Of a stretch of DNA of 64,000 nucleotides, positions 55,527-63,213 are shown in pieces. Source of the stretch: Rhizobacter sp964253025 (lineage in GTDB: Bacteria; Pseudomonadota; Gammaproteobacteria; Burkholderiales; Burkholderiaceae_C); contig NZ_CAXUQC020000001.1 of assembly GCF_964253025.1 (NCBI RefSeq), positions 4,650,001 through 4,714,000 on the forward strand. The letters run 5' to 3'. A program made the translations under genes and the position numbers. A model generated the notes under the pieces. That model searched no databases, was not told the DNA's origin, and was given only the letters and a program-made list of their open reading frames with translations. Every line of letters begins with the position of its first letter. Position 1 is the stretch's first letter.

Positions 55527-56408
55527 ATGAACGCCGCCATCATCGCTTTCGACACCCTCCGTCCTCGCCTGCAGGGCATCGCCTACCGCATGCTCGGCAC
55601 CGCGGCCGAGGCGGAGGAGGTGGTGCAGGATGCCTGGCTGCGCTGGCACGAGGCCGACCGGCCGTCCATCGAGAACCCCGAGGCCTGGCTCGTCAGCGTG
55701 ACGACCCGCATTGCGATCGACCGGCTGCGCGCAGCCAAGGTGGAGCGCGAGAAGTACGTGGGCTTCTGGCTGCCTGAACCGCAGCTCGGCGAGGCACCGG
55801 CTTCGCCCGAGCAGATCCTGGAGCGGGCCGGAGAACTCTCGGTGGCGTTCCTCACCTTGCTCGAGCGCCTCACGCCCGAGGCGCGCGCGGCCTTCCTGAT
55901 GCGGGAGGTGCTGGATGCGGACTACGCGGAAGTGGCCGCCACGCTCGGCAAGAGCGAGGCGGCCTGCCGGCAACTGGTGAGCCGTGCGCGAGCGCAGCTG
56001 CGCGAGCCCGGCCCTCGTCAAGCCGTGCCGCCGCAGGTGCATTGGCGCCTGATGCAGCGGTTCGCGGCCGCGGTGGCCGACGGCAGCGTCGCCTCGCTCA
56101 AGTCCCTGCTGGCCGACGACGCGGCGCTGATCGGGGACGGTGGCGGCAAGGTGCCAAGCTTCGGCAAGGTCCTGGTGGGCGGCCAGCGCATCGCGCAGCT
56201 CTACTTCGCCTCGGTTCGTCGCTTCGGCCGCGACCTGACGGTGCGGCTGGCGGTGATCAACGGCGAGTGGGGGCTGCTGCGCTTCATCGGCGGCGAGATC
56301 GAATCCGCCCAATCCGTCGAGACGGACGGCGAGCGCATCGTGCGCATCCATGTGCAGCGCAACCCCGACAAGCTGGCGCGGCTGGCCGTCGCACTCAGGA
56401 AATCCTGA
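55527..56408 (+). CDS. ECF41-group RNA polymerase sigma factor with SnoaL-like regulatory tail
   Basis: 293 residues. Sigma2 (about 5-75) and sigma4 (about 105-160) are followed by a SnoaL_2-like domain (about 170-293). The group motifs are all present: WLPEP at 81-85 between the sigma domains, DGGGK at 204-208 and NPDKL at 279-283. In ECF41 factors the tail replaces an anti-sigma factor and both holds back and supports activity. The target genes are typically carboxymuconolactone decarboxylase, oxidoreductase or epimerase genes next door. Here the decarboxylase-like gene follows, with a matching promoter. The inducing signal is unknown. Confidence 0.92.
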   Translation: MNAAIIAFDTLRPRLQGIAYRMLGTAAEAEEVVQDAWLRWHEADRPSIENPEAWLVSVTTRIAIDRLRAAKVEREKYVGFWLPEPQLGEAPASPEQILERAGELSVAFLTLLERLTPEARAAFLMREVLDADYAEVAATLGKSEAACRQLVSRARAQLREPGPRQAVPPQVHWRLMQRFAAAVADGSVASLKSLLADDAALIGDGGGKVPSFGKVLVGGQRIAQLYFASVRRFGRDLTVRLAVINGEWGLLRFIGGEIESAQSVETDGERIVRIHVQRNPDKLARLAVALRKS

Positions 56409-56414
56409 GCGGCT

Positions 56415-56441
56415 TGTCACAAGCGCGCGGTCTCGCACGTC
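56415..56441 (+). promoter_or_regulatory. ECF41-type promoter: TGTCACA, 16 bases, CGTC
   Basis: TGTCACA (56415-56421) and CGTC (56438-56441) are separated by exactly 16 bases, the motif described for ECF41 target promoters. It lies 41 bases before the ATG of the decarboxylase-like gene and just after the sigma-gene stop, so the sigma factor should drive the gene directly. The match was read by eye. Confidence 0.8.
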
Positions 56442-56482
56442 TTCAGGGTGTGTCCCTCACCTTGAATGAAAGCGAACTGACC

Positions 56483-56962
56483 ATGACGCAACGCATCAAC
56501 TACGCCCAGCAATCGCCCGAACTGTTCCAGAAATTCTCGGCCTTCAGCGCCGCGCTCGGCAGCAGCAGCATCGACGCCACCCTGCGCCACTTGGTGGAAA
56601 TCCGCGCCTCGCAGATGAACGGATGCGCCTTGTGCGTGGACATGCACATCAAGCAGGCGACGATCCACGGCGAGCGGCCCTTGCGCCTGCACCACCTGGC
56701 CATCTGGCGCGAGTCGCCGCTGTTCTCGTCTCGCGAGCGGGCCGCCCTTGAGTGGACCGAGGCGCTCACCCACATCCCGGCCCACGGTGTCCCGGACGAT
56801 CTCTATGAGCGGGTACGCGCCGAGTTGCCCGAGAAGGCGCTGGCCGACCTCACCTTCGTCATCATGGCCATCAATGCATGGAATCGGGCGGGCAATGCGT
56901 TCCGCACCGTGCCGGGCTCGCTCGATGCCGCCTTCGGCCTGGACAAGGCGGGGCTGCGCTGA
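56483..56962 (+). CDS. carboxymuconolactone-decarboxylase/AhpD-family protein (ECF41 target)
   Basis: 159 residues of the AhpD-like alkylhydroperoxidase core family. The redox motif C48-AL-C51 with H55 lies in MNGCALCVDMHIKQA, and LVEIRASQ precedes it. AhpD-like members use the Cys pair for peroxide reduction or thiol exchange; true lactone decarboxylases lack it. It belongs to the COE group linked to ECF41 sigma factors, and an ECF41 promoter is directly upstream. The ATG at 56483 was chosen; longer frames run back into the sigma gene. Confidence 0.9.
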   Translation: MTQRINYAQQSPELFQKFSAFSAALGSSSIDATLRHLVEIRASQMNGCALCVDMHIKQATIHGERPLRLHHLAIWRESPLFSSRERAALEWTEALTHIPAHGVPDDLYERVRAELPEKALADLTFVIMAINAWNRAGNAFRTVPGSLDAAFGLDKAGLR

Positions 56963-57014
56963 AGGTTGCTGACGTGGATGCCGGACGTTCGGTGGGACGC
57001 GACCTTCCTCCGCA

Positions 57015-57386
57015 TCACGTCCGCGCCAGCGCCGCTGCCTGCCGGATGAAGTCGGCGACATGCGGCGCATCGACGTCGGCAGGCGTCGCCAGCTTGATGT
57101 GTCGCCTCAGCCGGCCCGTGCCCTGCAGGACGCCATCGACATCCCGCAAGGCGTGGCCCTGGCTGAACTCGAGCGACACGTGCTGGCGGTAGGCGAACAC
57201 GCCGCAAAAGGGCCCTGGCGCTTGAAAGAGGAGGCCACCGTACTTGACGGTTTCCGTGGCCCCCGGTGCCAGGCGCATCACCAGCGTTCGCACCGCCTGT
57301 ACCGTGTCGTGCAGGATGGGGGCGACCAGGCACAGGTCTGCCAGGAGACGATTGGCTTGCGGGTCGGTCAGGCGGGCGCTGGGCAT
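57015..57386 (-). CDS. DUF1801 domain protein
   Basis: 123 residues with the DUF1801/YdhG-like pattern (ILHDTVQAVRTLVMRLAPGATETVKYGGLLFQAPG, then GVFAYRQHVSLEFSQGHALRDVDGVLQGTGRLRRHIKL). Small soluble proteins of unknown role, sometimes likened to iron chaperones (frataxin-like fold). The ATG at 57386 was chosen. It converges on the decarboxylase gene, with 52 bases between stops. Confidence 0.8.
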   Translation of the reverse strand: MPSARLTDPQANRLLADLCLVAPILHDTVQAVRTLVMRLAPGATETVKYGGLLFQAPGPFCGVFAYRQHVSLEFSQGHALRDVDGVLQGTGRLRRHIKLATPADVDAPHVADFIRQAAALART

Positions 57387-57514
57387 GGCGATGGTGTCGT
57401 CGTCGGGTGGATCGCGCGGGGAAGCAGGTCGGGCTGAGGTGGCACTCGGCGGCCGGACTGCCGAGGCGATGCCCACGGAGAAGTCTACCCACGCGTCGGG
57501 CGCCAGGGGTGACA

Positions 57515-58891
57515 ATGGCCGTGTCCTCCATCCCAGCCCGGTTCTCCATGGATTCCTTCGGCCCCGAGCGCCTTGCCAAGGTCCTCGACCTGCTGCTCGA
57601 TGCCATCTGCATCGTCGATGTGGACGGTCGCTTCCTCGGCATCAGCGGTGCGGGCGAGCGGATCTTCGGCTACCCGGTCGGGGAGATGCTGGGGCGCCCG
57701 ATGATCGACTTCGTGCACCCGGCCGACCGCCCGCGCACCCTGGCCGCCGTGGACGCGATCGTGGCGGGCCACCCGCAGCCGCACTTCGAGAACCGCTATG
57801 TGCGCAAGAACGGGTCGGTGGTCCACATCATGTGGTCGGCGCGGTGGTCGGCAGAGGAAGGGGTTCGGGTGGCGGTGGCGCGCGACGTGACCGAGCGTCG
57901 GCGATCCGAGGCCATGCGTGCGGCGCTGTACGCCATGTCCGATGCGGCCCAGTCGGCCGACAACCTCGCTTCACTGTTCGACCGCACGCAGGGGGTGCTG
58001 CGTGAACTGCTGGACGCCAGCGGGTTCGGCGTTGCACTGCACGACAAGGCGAGCGACAGCATCGCCTTCAGCCACTGGTCAGACCCGCACGCGCCCATGC
58101 CCGCGCCAGGTCCGCTGTCTTCCGGATCGGCCAGCGCCGACGTGATGGCCGGCACCGGGCCGGCGTGCTGGTCGCATGCCGGGCTGACAGGGCCGGCCGG
58201 CTCCGGTTGGACCGGGCTGCCGTTGTCCACCGCGCGCGGGGTCATCGGGTTCATGGTCGTGCGCGGGATGCAGGGCGCCAGCGATGTGGCGCTCGATGAG
58301 CTGGAGCTGCTGCGCTTTGTCGCCTTGCAGCTGGCGGCGGCGATGGAGCGCAAGCAGCGGGACGCCTGGCTGGAGCACGTGGCCGGTCACGATGCGCTGA
58401 CCGACCTGCCCAACCGCAGCTTGCTGCATGAGCACCTCGTGAAGGCTGCAGCCCGGGCGCGACGCGATGGTTCGCGCGTCTCGCTGCTGTTCGTGGACCT
58501 GGACCGCTTCAAGCAGGTCAACGACGTCCTGGGGCATGCAGCCGGCGACGCCTTGCTGCAGGAAGTCGCCCGGCGCCTCCGGGCTTGTGTGCGCGAGGCC
58601 GACATCGTCGGCCGCCTCGGTGGCGATGAGTTCGTGGTGCTGCTCACGGGCCTTCATGCGTCCGATGACGCGTTGGCCGTTGCCGAGAAGATCCGCCTGG
58701 CGCTGGGCCGGCCGTGCGATCTGGCGGGCACCTCGGTGGCCGTGACGCCGAGCATCGGCATCGCGCACTCGCCCGAGATCGGCGCCGATTGGGATGACCT
58801 CCTTCGGCGTGCCGATGCGGCGATGTACGGCGCCAAGCAGTGCGGAGGCGACGCCCACCGGGTTGCACCCGGGCCGCAGTCCGCCGGCTGA
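57515..58891 (+). CDS. cytosolic diguanylate cyclase: PAS-GAF-GGDEF
   Basis: 458 residues: PAS (about 20-125, DAICIVDVDGRFLGISGAGERIFGY) with PAC, a GAF-like module (about 140-280), and GGDEF (about 290-450). The active motif is RLGGDEF with an READ I-site five residues before it, so active synthesis with product inhibition is expected. No transmembrane segment. GGTGAC precedes the ATG at 57515; an internal ATG at 57548 is also possible. It is divergent from DUF1801 and unrelated to the first cyclase (24729-26474). Confidence 0.87.
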   Translation: MAVSSIPARFSMDSFGPERLAKVLDLLLDAICIVDVDGRFLGISGAGERIFGYPVGEMLGRPMIDFVHPADRPRTLAAVDAIVAGHPQPHFENRYVRKNGSVVHIMWSARWSAEEGVRVAVARDVTERRRSEAMRAALYAMSDAAQSADNLASLFDRTQGVLRELLDASGFGVALHDKASDSIAFSHWSDPHAPMPAPGPLSSGSASADVMAGTGPACWSHAGLTGPAGSGWTGLPLSTARGVIGFMVVRGMQGASDVALDELELLRFVALQLAAAMERKQRDAWLEHVAGHDALTDLPNRSLLHEHLVKAAARARRDGSRVSLLFVDLDRFKQVNDVLGHAAGDALLQEVARRLRACVREADIVGRLGGDEFVVLLTGLHASDDALAVAEKIRLALGRPCDLAGTSVAVTPSIGIAHSPEIGADWDDLLRRADAAMYGAKQCGGDAHRVAPGPQSAG

Positions 58892-58942
58892 GGAGCGACG
58901 GCCGTGGGCCCCGGCCCCACCGGCCGGATGAGCGGCGCGTCT

Positions 58943-59398
58943 TCACGCCAGTTGATCACGCGCGCGCATCTTGGCGGCGACGTAGTCGCCGTGCGGGATG
59001 TACAGCAGGTCGGCGATCTTGCGCATCACGTGGTGCTCGTGGGCGTCCAGGTGGCCGTCGGCATAGGCGACCTGCCAGAGGTATTCGATGATGCGGGCCC
59101 GCTCGTTCGGTTCCAGGTGTTCGTTGACCCGGGCGGTGAAGGTGTGCAGGTCGTGGGCGTTGCGGGCCTGCTCCTCGGCCACCTCCATGAGGGTGCGGAG
59201 CTCGGCTTCGGAGAGCGAGAAGTGGCGGCGCAGGGTGGCCAGTACCGTGCCACGTTCTTCAGGCGAGATGCGAGCGTCCGAACGCATCACCTCGACCAGC
59301 AGGACCGCGGTGGCCATCTGCAGGGTGTGCTCGAAGGCGGCGTCCGGCGCCGCGCGCGGTTGCAGCGATTCGAAGAGGCGTTTGATGGACTCGAGCAT
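58943..59398 (-). CDS. TerB-family protein
   Basis: 151 residues of the TerB/DjlA-like all-helical fold (ATAVLLVEVMRSDARISPEERGTVLATLRRHFSLSEAEL, then ARIIEYLWQVAYADGHLDAHEHHVMRKIADLLYIPHGDY). Acidic DA/DG positions in helix caps bind metal in TerB. Lone TerB proteins of this type are common in Proteobacteria and are not evidence of tellurite resistance; no other ter gene is present. The ATG at 59398 fits the fold start. Confidence 0.88.
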   Translation of the reverse strand: MLESIKRLFESLQPRAAPDAAFEHTLQMATAVLLVEVMRSDARISPEERGTVLATLRRHFSLSEAELRTLMEVAEEQARNAHDLHTFTARVNEHLEPNERARIIEYLWQVAYADGHLDAHEHHVMRKIADLLYIPHGDYVAAKMRARDQLA

Positions 59399-59764
59399 GT
59401 CGGGGCTCCGGCGGGTTGTCGTGGACGGGGCGCTTGGGCAGCGAAGGGGCTCGCGTCCCCTGCCGCAGATCGCGTGCCATGGCGTGCTGCCCGCCGGGGC
59501 GGCTCGCCAGTGGCCGTGGACCGGCCTCCATGGACACAAGCCTGCCACATCACGGCGCAGTCGACCATGTCGCGACGCTTTATGCCGCGCCGTGGCAGGG
59601 GCTAACGGACCGTCACGCGCCAGCAGTCGGCCGCAAGCAAGCGGTGAGCGTGCCGTGCGCCTGCCCTGATCGGGCGGCATGCCGACCGTGCGCCCGGGCA
59701 AAGTGGCGCAGTATCGGCGGTGCGGACCGCCTCTCCCTGTTCATCCATCCAGTAAACTTCGCCG
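59399..59764. other. 366-base divergent gap, promoter region
   Basis: Between terB (minus) and the helicase gene (plus). GC-rich with no coded family in any frame. The only feature recognised is the LexA-like site near its right end (59737-59752). Confidence 0.5.
59737..59752 (+). promoter_or_regulatory. LexA-box-like site ahead of the helicase-nuclease gene
   Basis: CTGT-N8-CCAG matches the SOS consensus CTGT-N8-ACAG at 7 of 8 fixed positions and continues with TA as in the E. coli operator. It ends 12 bases before the GTG start, a position that would block transcription or early elongation. Single-site evidence only. Confidence 0.45.
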
Positions 59765-62089
59765 GTGGAAAACTCCGTGTCGCCCGACGAGGCAAGCTAC
59801 GTCGTGGCCGTGCGCACGCTGTGCGAGTTCGCGGCCAAGCAGGGCGACCTCGACCACCGGTTCACGCCGTCCCCTTCCGCTGCCGAAGGCATGGCCGGTC
59901 ACGCGGCCGTCGCCATGCGCCGCGGCCCCAATGCCGAGAACGAAGTCTCCTTGTCCGGACAACACGGTCCGCTGCGGGTGCGAGGCCGTGCCGATGGCTA
60001 CGATCCGGACAGACGGCGCCTCGAAGAGGTCAAGACCTACCGCGGCGACCTGGCCGCCATGCCGGCCAATCACCGTGCCCTGCACTGGGCACAGGTCAAG
60101 GTCTACGGCGCCTTGCTCTGCCGCATGCGCGGGCTCGACGCCATCACTGTCGCGCTGGTCTATCACGACATCGGCACACAGGCCGATACCACGCTCTCCG
60201 AGAAGCACACCGCGCAGGCGCTGGACGCCTTCTTTGTCGCGCTGTGCGAGCGCTTCGTGGCCTGGGCGCAGCAGGAGATGGCGCACCGACACGCGCGCGA
60301 CGCCGGCTTGCTGACGCTGGCGTTTCCGCACGGCAGCTTCCGGCCCGGGCAGCGGCAGCTGGCCGAGGCGGTCTACAAGGCGGCGTCGGCCGGACGCTGC
60401 CTCGCGGCGCAGGCGCCCACGGGCATCGGCAAGACGCTCGGCACGCTCTTTCCCTTGTTGAAGGCCTGCCCCTCGCAGCGGCTGGACAAGGTCTTCTTCC
60501 TCGCAGCAAAGAGTCCCGGGCGCGGCCTGGCCCTCGAAGCACTGGCCACGGTGTCGAGGACGGGTGTGCCGCTGCGGGTGCTGGAACTGGTGGCGCGCGA
60601 CAAGGCCTGTGAGTACCCGGGCCGGGCGTGCCACGGTGACGCGTGTCCGCTGGCGCGGGGGTTCTACGACCGCCTGCCGGCGGCCCGGCAGGCGGCGGTG
60701 GAGGGCGGTGTCCTGGATCGCGCGCGGCTGCGCGCCGTGGCTGCGGACCATGGGGTGTGCCCCTACTACCTCGGCCAGGAGATGGTTCGCTGGGCCGACG
60801 TCGTGGTGGGCGACTACAACTACTTCTTCGACTTCACCGCGATGCTGCACGGTCTCACCCTGGCCAACCAGTGGCGGGTGGGACTGCTGGTGGACGAGGC
60901 GCACAACCTGCTCGATCGGGCGCGAAAGATGTACTCCGCCTCGCTCGACCAGCAGGCGGTGCACGCCTTTGCGCGCACGGCGCCCGAGCCGCTGCGCGGG
61001 CCGCTGGCGCGGCTGCACCGTGCCTGGGTGCAGCTCAATGGCGAATGCGCCACCGATTTCGAAGCCTTCGACGTGCTGCCCGAGCGCTGGCTGACTGCCC
61101 TGACCGCCTGCACCACCGCCATCGGAAACCACCTCGGCGATCACCCGAGCGACAGCAGCCCCGAACTGTTGCGCGTCTGGTTCGACCTGCTGCACTTCGC
61201 TCGTGTCGCCGAGCGCTTCGGCGCGCATTCCCAGTTCGACGTGACACGGGATCACGCCGGACCCCGGTCGCGTTCGGTGCTGTGCCTGCGCAACGTGGTG
61301 CCGGCGCCCTTCCTGCGCCCGCGGATGGCCGCCGCGCACACCGCCACGCTGTTCTCCGCGACCTTCGGTCCGCAAGCCTTCTACCGCGACACCCTGGGGC
61401 TGCCCGATGACACCCTGTGGATCGACGTCGACTCGCCTTTCACGCCGGAGCAGCTCACCGTTCACGTGAGTCCGCACATCTCCACTCGCCATGCGCACCG
61501 ACCGGCGTCGGTCGCGCCCATCGTCGCCTTGATGGCCGCGCAGTACCGTGATCGTCCCGGCAACTACCTGGCCTTCTTCAGCAGCTTCGAGTACCTGGAG
61601 CAGGTGCTGTCGCAGCTGATGGCCGAACACCCCGCGCTGCCGGTGTGGGCCCAGTCGCGGGCCATGGACGAGGCCGCCCGCGCCGGGTTCCTTGCGCGTT
61701 TCGCGCCCGAGGGCCGCGGCATCGGGTTCGCGGTGCTGGGCGGCGCGTTCGCCGAAGGCATCGACCTGCCCGGCGAGCGCCTCATCGGCGCCTTCATCGC
61801 CACGTTGGGGTTGCCGCAGGTGAACCCGGTGAACGAGATGCTGCGCGAGCGCCTGCAGGCGACCTTCGGCGAGGGCTATGCCTACGCGTACCTGTACCCC
61901 GGGCTGCAGAAGGTCGTGCAGGCGGCGGGCCGCGTCATCCGCACACCGGCGGATCGCGGCGTACTGCACCTGATCGACGACCGCTTCACCCGCCGGGAGG
62001 TACGCGCCTTGCTCCCGGCGTGGTGGCCCGTGGCCATCCGCGGGACGGCCGTGGCACCCGCCTCGGACCTCACCAAGGACAGCGCATGA
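59765..62089 (+). CDS. XPD/DinG-like Fe-S DNA helicase with N-terminal RecB-like nuclease domain
   Basis: 774 residues. The N-terminal ~185 form a PD-(D/E)xK nuclease: H46, GRAD77, E88-VK90 and the RecB-type Q110-VKVY114 motif are all present. The helicase core has Walker A APTGIGKT (217-224), four cysteines C282/C289/C294/C332 that should hold a 4Fe-4S cluster, DEAH 376-379 and C-terminal motif VI (QAAGRVIRTPADRG). XPD/DinG enzymes run 5'-3' and unwind D-loops and R-loops. The architecture suggests unwinding with strand processing. It starts at GTG and overlaps exonuclease III by 4 bases (ATGA), so both are likely repair partners. Confidence 0.9.
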   Translation: MENSVSPDEASYVVAVRTLCEFAAKQGDLDHRFTPSPSAAEGMAGHAAVAMRRGPNAENEVSLSGQHGPLRVRGRADGYDPDRRRLEEVKTYRGDLAAMPANHRALHWAQVKVYGALLCRMRGLDAITVALVYHDIGTQADTTLSEKHTAQALDAFFVALCERFVAWAQQEMAHRHARDAGLLTLAFPHGSFRPGQRQLAEAVYKAASAGRCLAAQAPTGIGKTLGTLFPLLKACPSQRLDKVFFLAAKSPGRGLALEALATVSRTGVPLRVLELVARDKACEYPGRACHGDACPLARGFYDRLPAARQAAVEGGVLDRARLRAVAADHGVCPYYLGQEMVRWADVVVGDYNYFFDFTAMLHGLTLANQWRVGLLVDEAHNLLDRARKMYSASLDQQAVHAFARTAPEPLRGPLARLHRAWVQLNGECATDFEAFDVLPERWLTALTACTTAIGNHLGDHPSDSSPELLRVWFDLLHFARVAERFGAHSQFDVTRDHAGPRSRSVLCLRNVVPAPFLRPRMAAAHTATLFSATFGPQAFYRDTLGLPDDTLWIDVDSPFTPEQLTVHVSPHISTRHAHRPASVAPIVALMAAQYRDRPGNYLAFFSSFEYLEQVLSQLMAEHPALPVWAQSRAMDEAARAGFLARFAPEGRGIGFAVLGGAFAEGIDLPGERLIGAFIATLGLPQVNPVNEMLRERLQATFGEGYAYAYLYPGLQKVVQAAGRVIRTPADRGVLHLIDDRFTRREVRALLPAWWPVAIRGTAVAPASDLTKDSA

Positions 62090-62862
62090 AGCTCGCCACC
62101 TGGAACGTCAATGGCATCAATGCCCGCCTGCCCCTGCTGCTGCGCTGGCTGGAGGAAAGCATGCCTGACGTGGTCTGCCTGCAGGAGCTCAAGGCGCCCG
62201 ACGCCAAGTTTCCCCACGAGGCCTTGACCGACGCGGGCTATGGCGCGCTGTGGCGCGGACAGCCGTCCTGGAATGGCGTGGCCATCCTCGCCCGCGGTGC
62301 CCAACCCATCGAGATCCGCCGCGAACTGCCCGGCGACCCGAGCGACACGGAGGCTCGGTACCTGGAGGCCGCGGTCGAGGGCATGATCGTCGCGTCCATC
62401 TACCTGCCCAACGGCAACCCGCAACCCGGCCCCAAGTTCGACCGCAAGCTGCGCTGGTTCGAGCGCATGAACCGGCACGCGCAATCACTGTGGGACACCG
62501 GGCTGCCGGTGGTGCTGGCCGGCGACTGGAACGTCGTGCCCACCGACGACGTCGCCGACATCTACGCCACCCGCTCCTGGCACGACGATGCGCTGCTGCA
62601 ACCTGAGCCGCGCGCCGCCTGGCAGGCGCTGCTCGCACAAGGCTGGGTCGACGCCATCCGCCACCTCCATCCCGATGAACCGCTCTACACGTTCTGGGAC
62701 TACCTGCGCCAACGCTGGCCGCGCAACGCCGGCTTGCGCATCGACCACCTGCTTCTGAGCGAGCCCCTCGCCCAAGTGCTCGCCGGCGCGGGCGTCGACC
62801 GCGACGTCCGCGGCTGGGAACACGCCAGCGACCACGCCCCCGTGTGGGTCACCTTCGACTGA
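62086..62862 (+). CDS. xth: exodeoxyribonuclease III (AP endonuclease family)
   Basis: 258 residues of the EEP/Xth family. The metal Glu is in VVCLQELKAPD; the active-site Asp/Asn are in LAGDWNVVPTD; LRIDHLLLS and ASDHAPVW carry the catalytic His. It cleaves at abasic sites and removes 3'-blocking groups and has 3'-5' exonuclease action. Its ATG overlaps the helicase stop (ATGA), so translation is coupled. Burkholderiales usually carry more than one Xth paralogue, and this is not necessarily the main one. Confidence 0.93.
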   Translation: MKLATWNVNGINARLPLLLRWLEESMPDVVCLQELKAPDAKFPHEALTDAGYGALWRGQPSWNGVAILARGAQPIEIRRELPGDPSDTEARYLEAAVEGMIVASIYLPNGNPQPGPKFDRKLRWFERMNRHAQSLWDTGLPVVLAGDWNVVPTDDVADIYATRSWHDDALLQPEPRAAWQALLAQGWVDAIRHLHPDEPLYTFWDYLRQRWPRNAGLRIDHLLLSEPLAQVLAGAGVDRDVRGWEHASDHAPVWVTFD

Positions 62863-62897
62863 GCACGCCGCACCCCTCGGCCATGGGGCCATCGGCG

Positions 62898-62962
62898 ATG
62901 GGGTCAGGTCCGCCAAATTGCAAAGACCTCTCATCGCTGCGAAATGGGAGACCCGACCCCAT
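62898..62962. repeat. REP-like palindromic element between xth and the lipase gene
   Basis: Outer arms ATGGGGTCAGGTC (62898-62910) and GACCCGACCCCAT (62950-62962) pair at 12 of 13 positions. Inside, CTCTCAT and ATGGGAG form a second stem. The GGGGTC(A/G)GGTC core is like that of dispersed repetitive palindromes linked to REP-associated transposases. It lies in a 351-base gap that is otherwise without genes. Confidence 0.6.
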
Positions 62963-63213
62963 TGCTGACGGTGAAGCCGCCGCTCGCGACGAGGCGCGGG
63001 GCGTGGCTGGCGTGGGCCGGTGCCTTGAACGGACGTCAAAAAAAACGCACTGGTAAACACGAATTCTTCGGAGGGTTCGAGCGGCCGAAGATCGGCGCCT
63101 GATCTGGCCCAGGGCCCGGACCGCGAAGCGATGCAAGGCAGGGCGTCGAGCGGCCAGGGGTGCCGGGGCACCTGCCAGCGCTCGTCCTTCATCGAACCCC
63201 TGGAGAGTCCGAC

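Noticed and set aside
58943..59398. Tellurite-resistance locus suggested by TerB
   Set aside because: No terA, terC, terD, terE or terZ gene is nearby; lone TerB proteins are widespread and have no such role by themselves.
59741..61969. A 742-codon minus-strand frame over the helicase
   Set aside because: Antisense to a helicase with all motifs intact.
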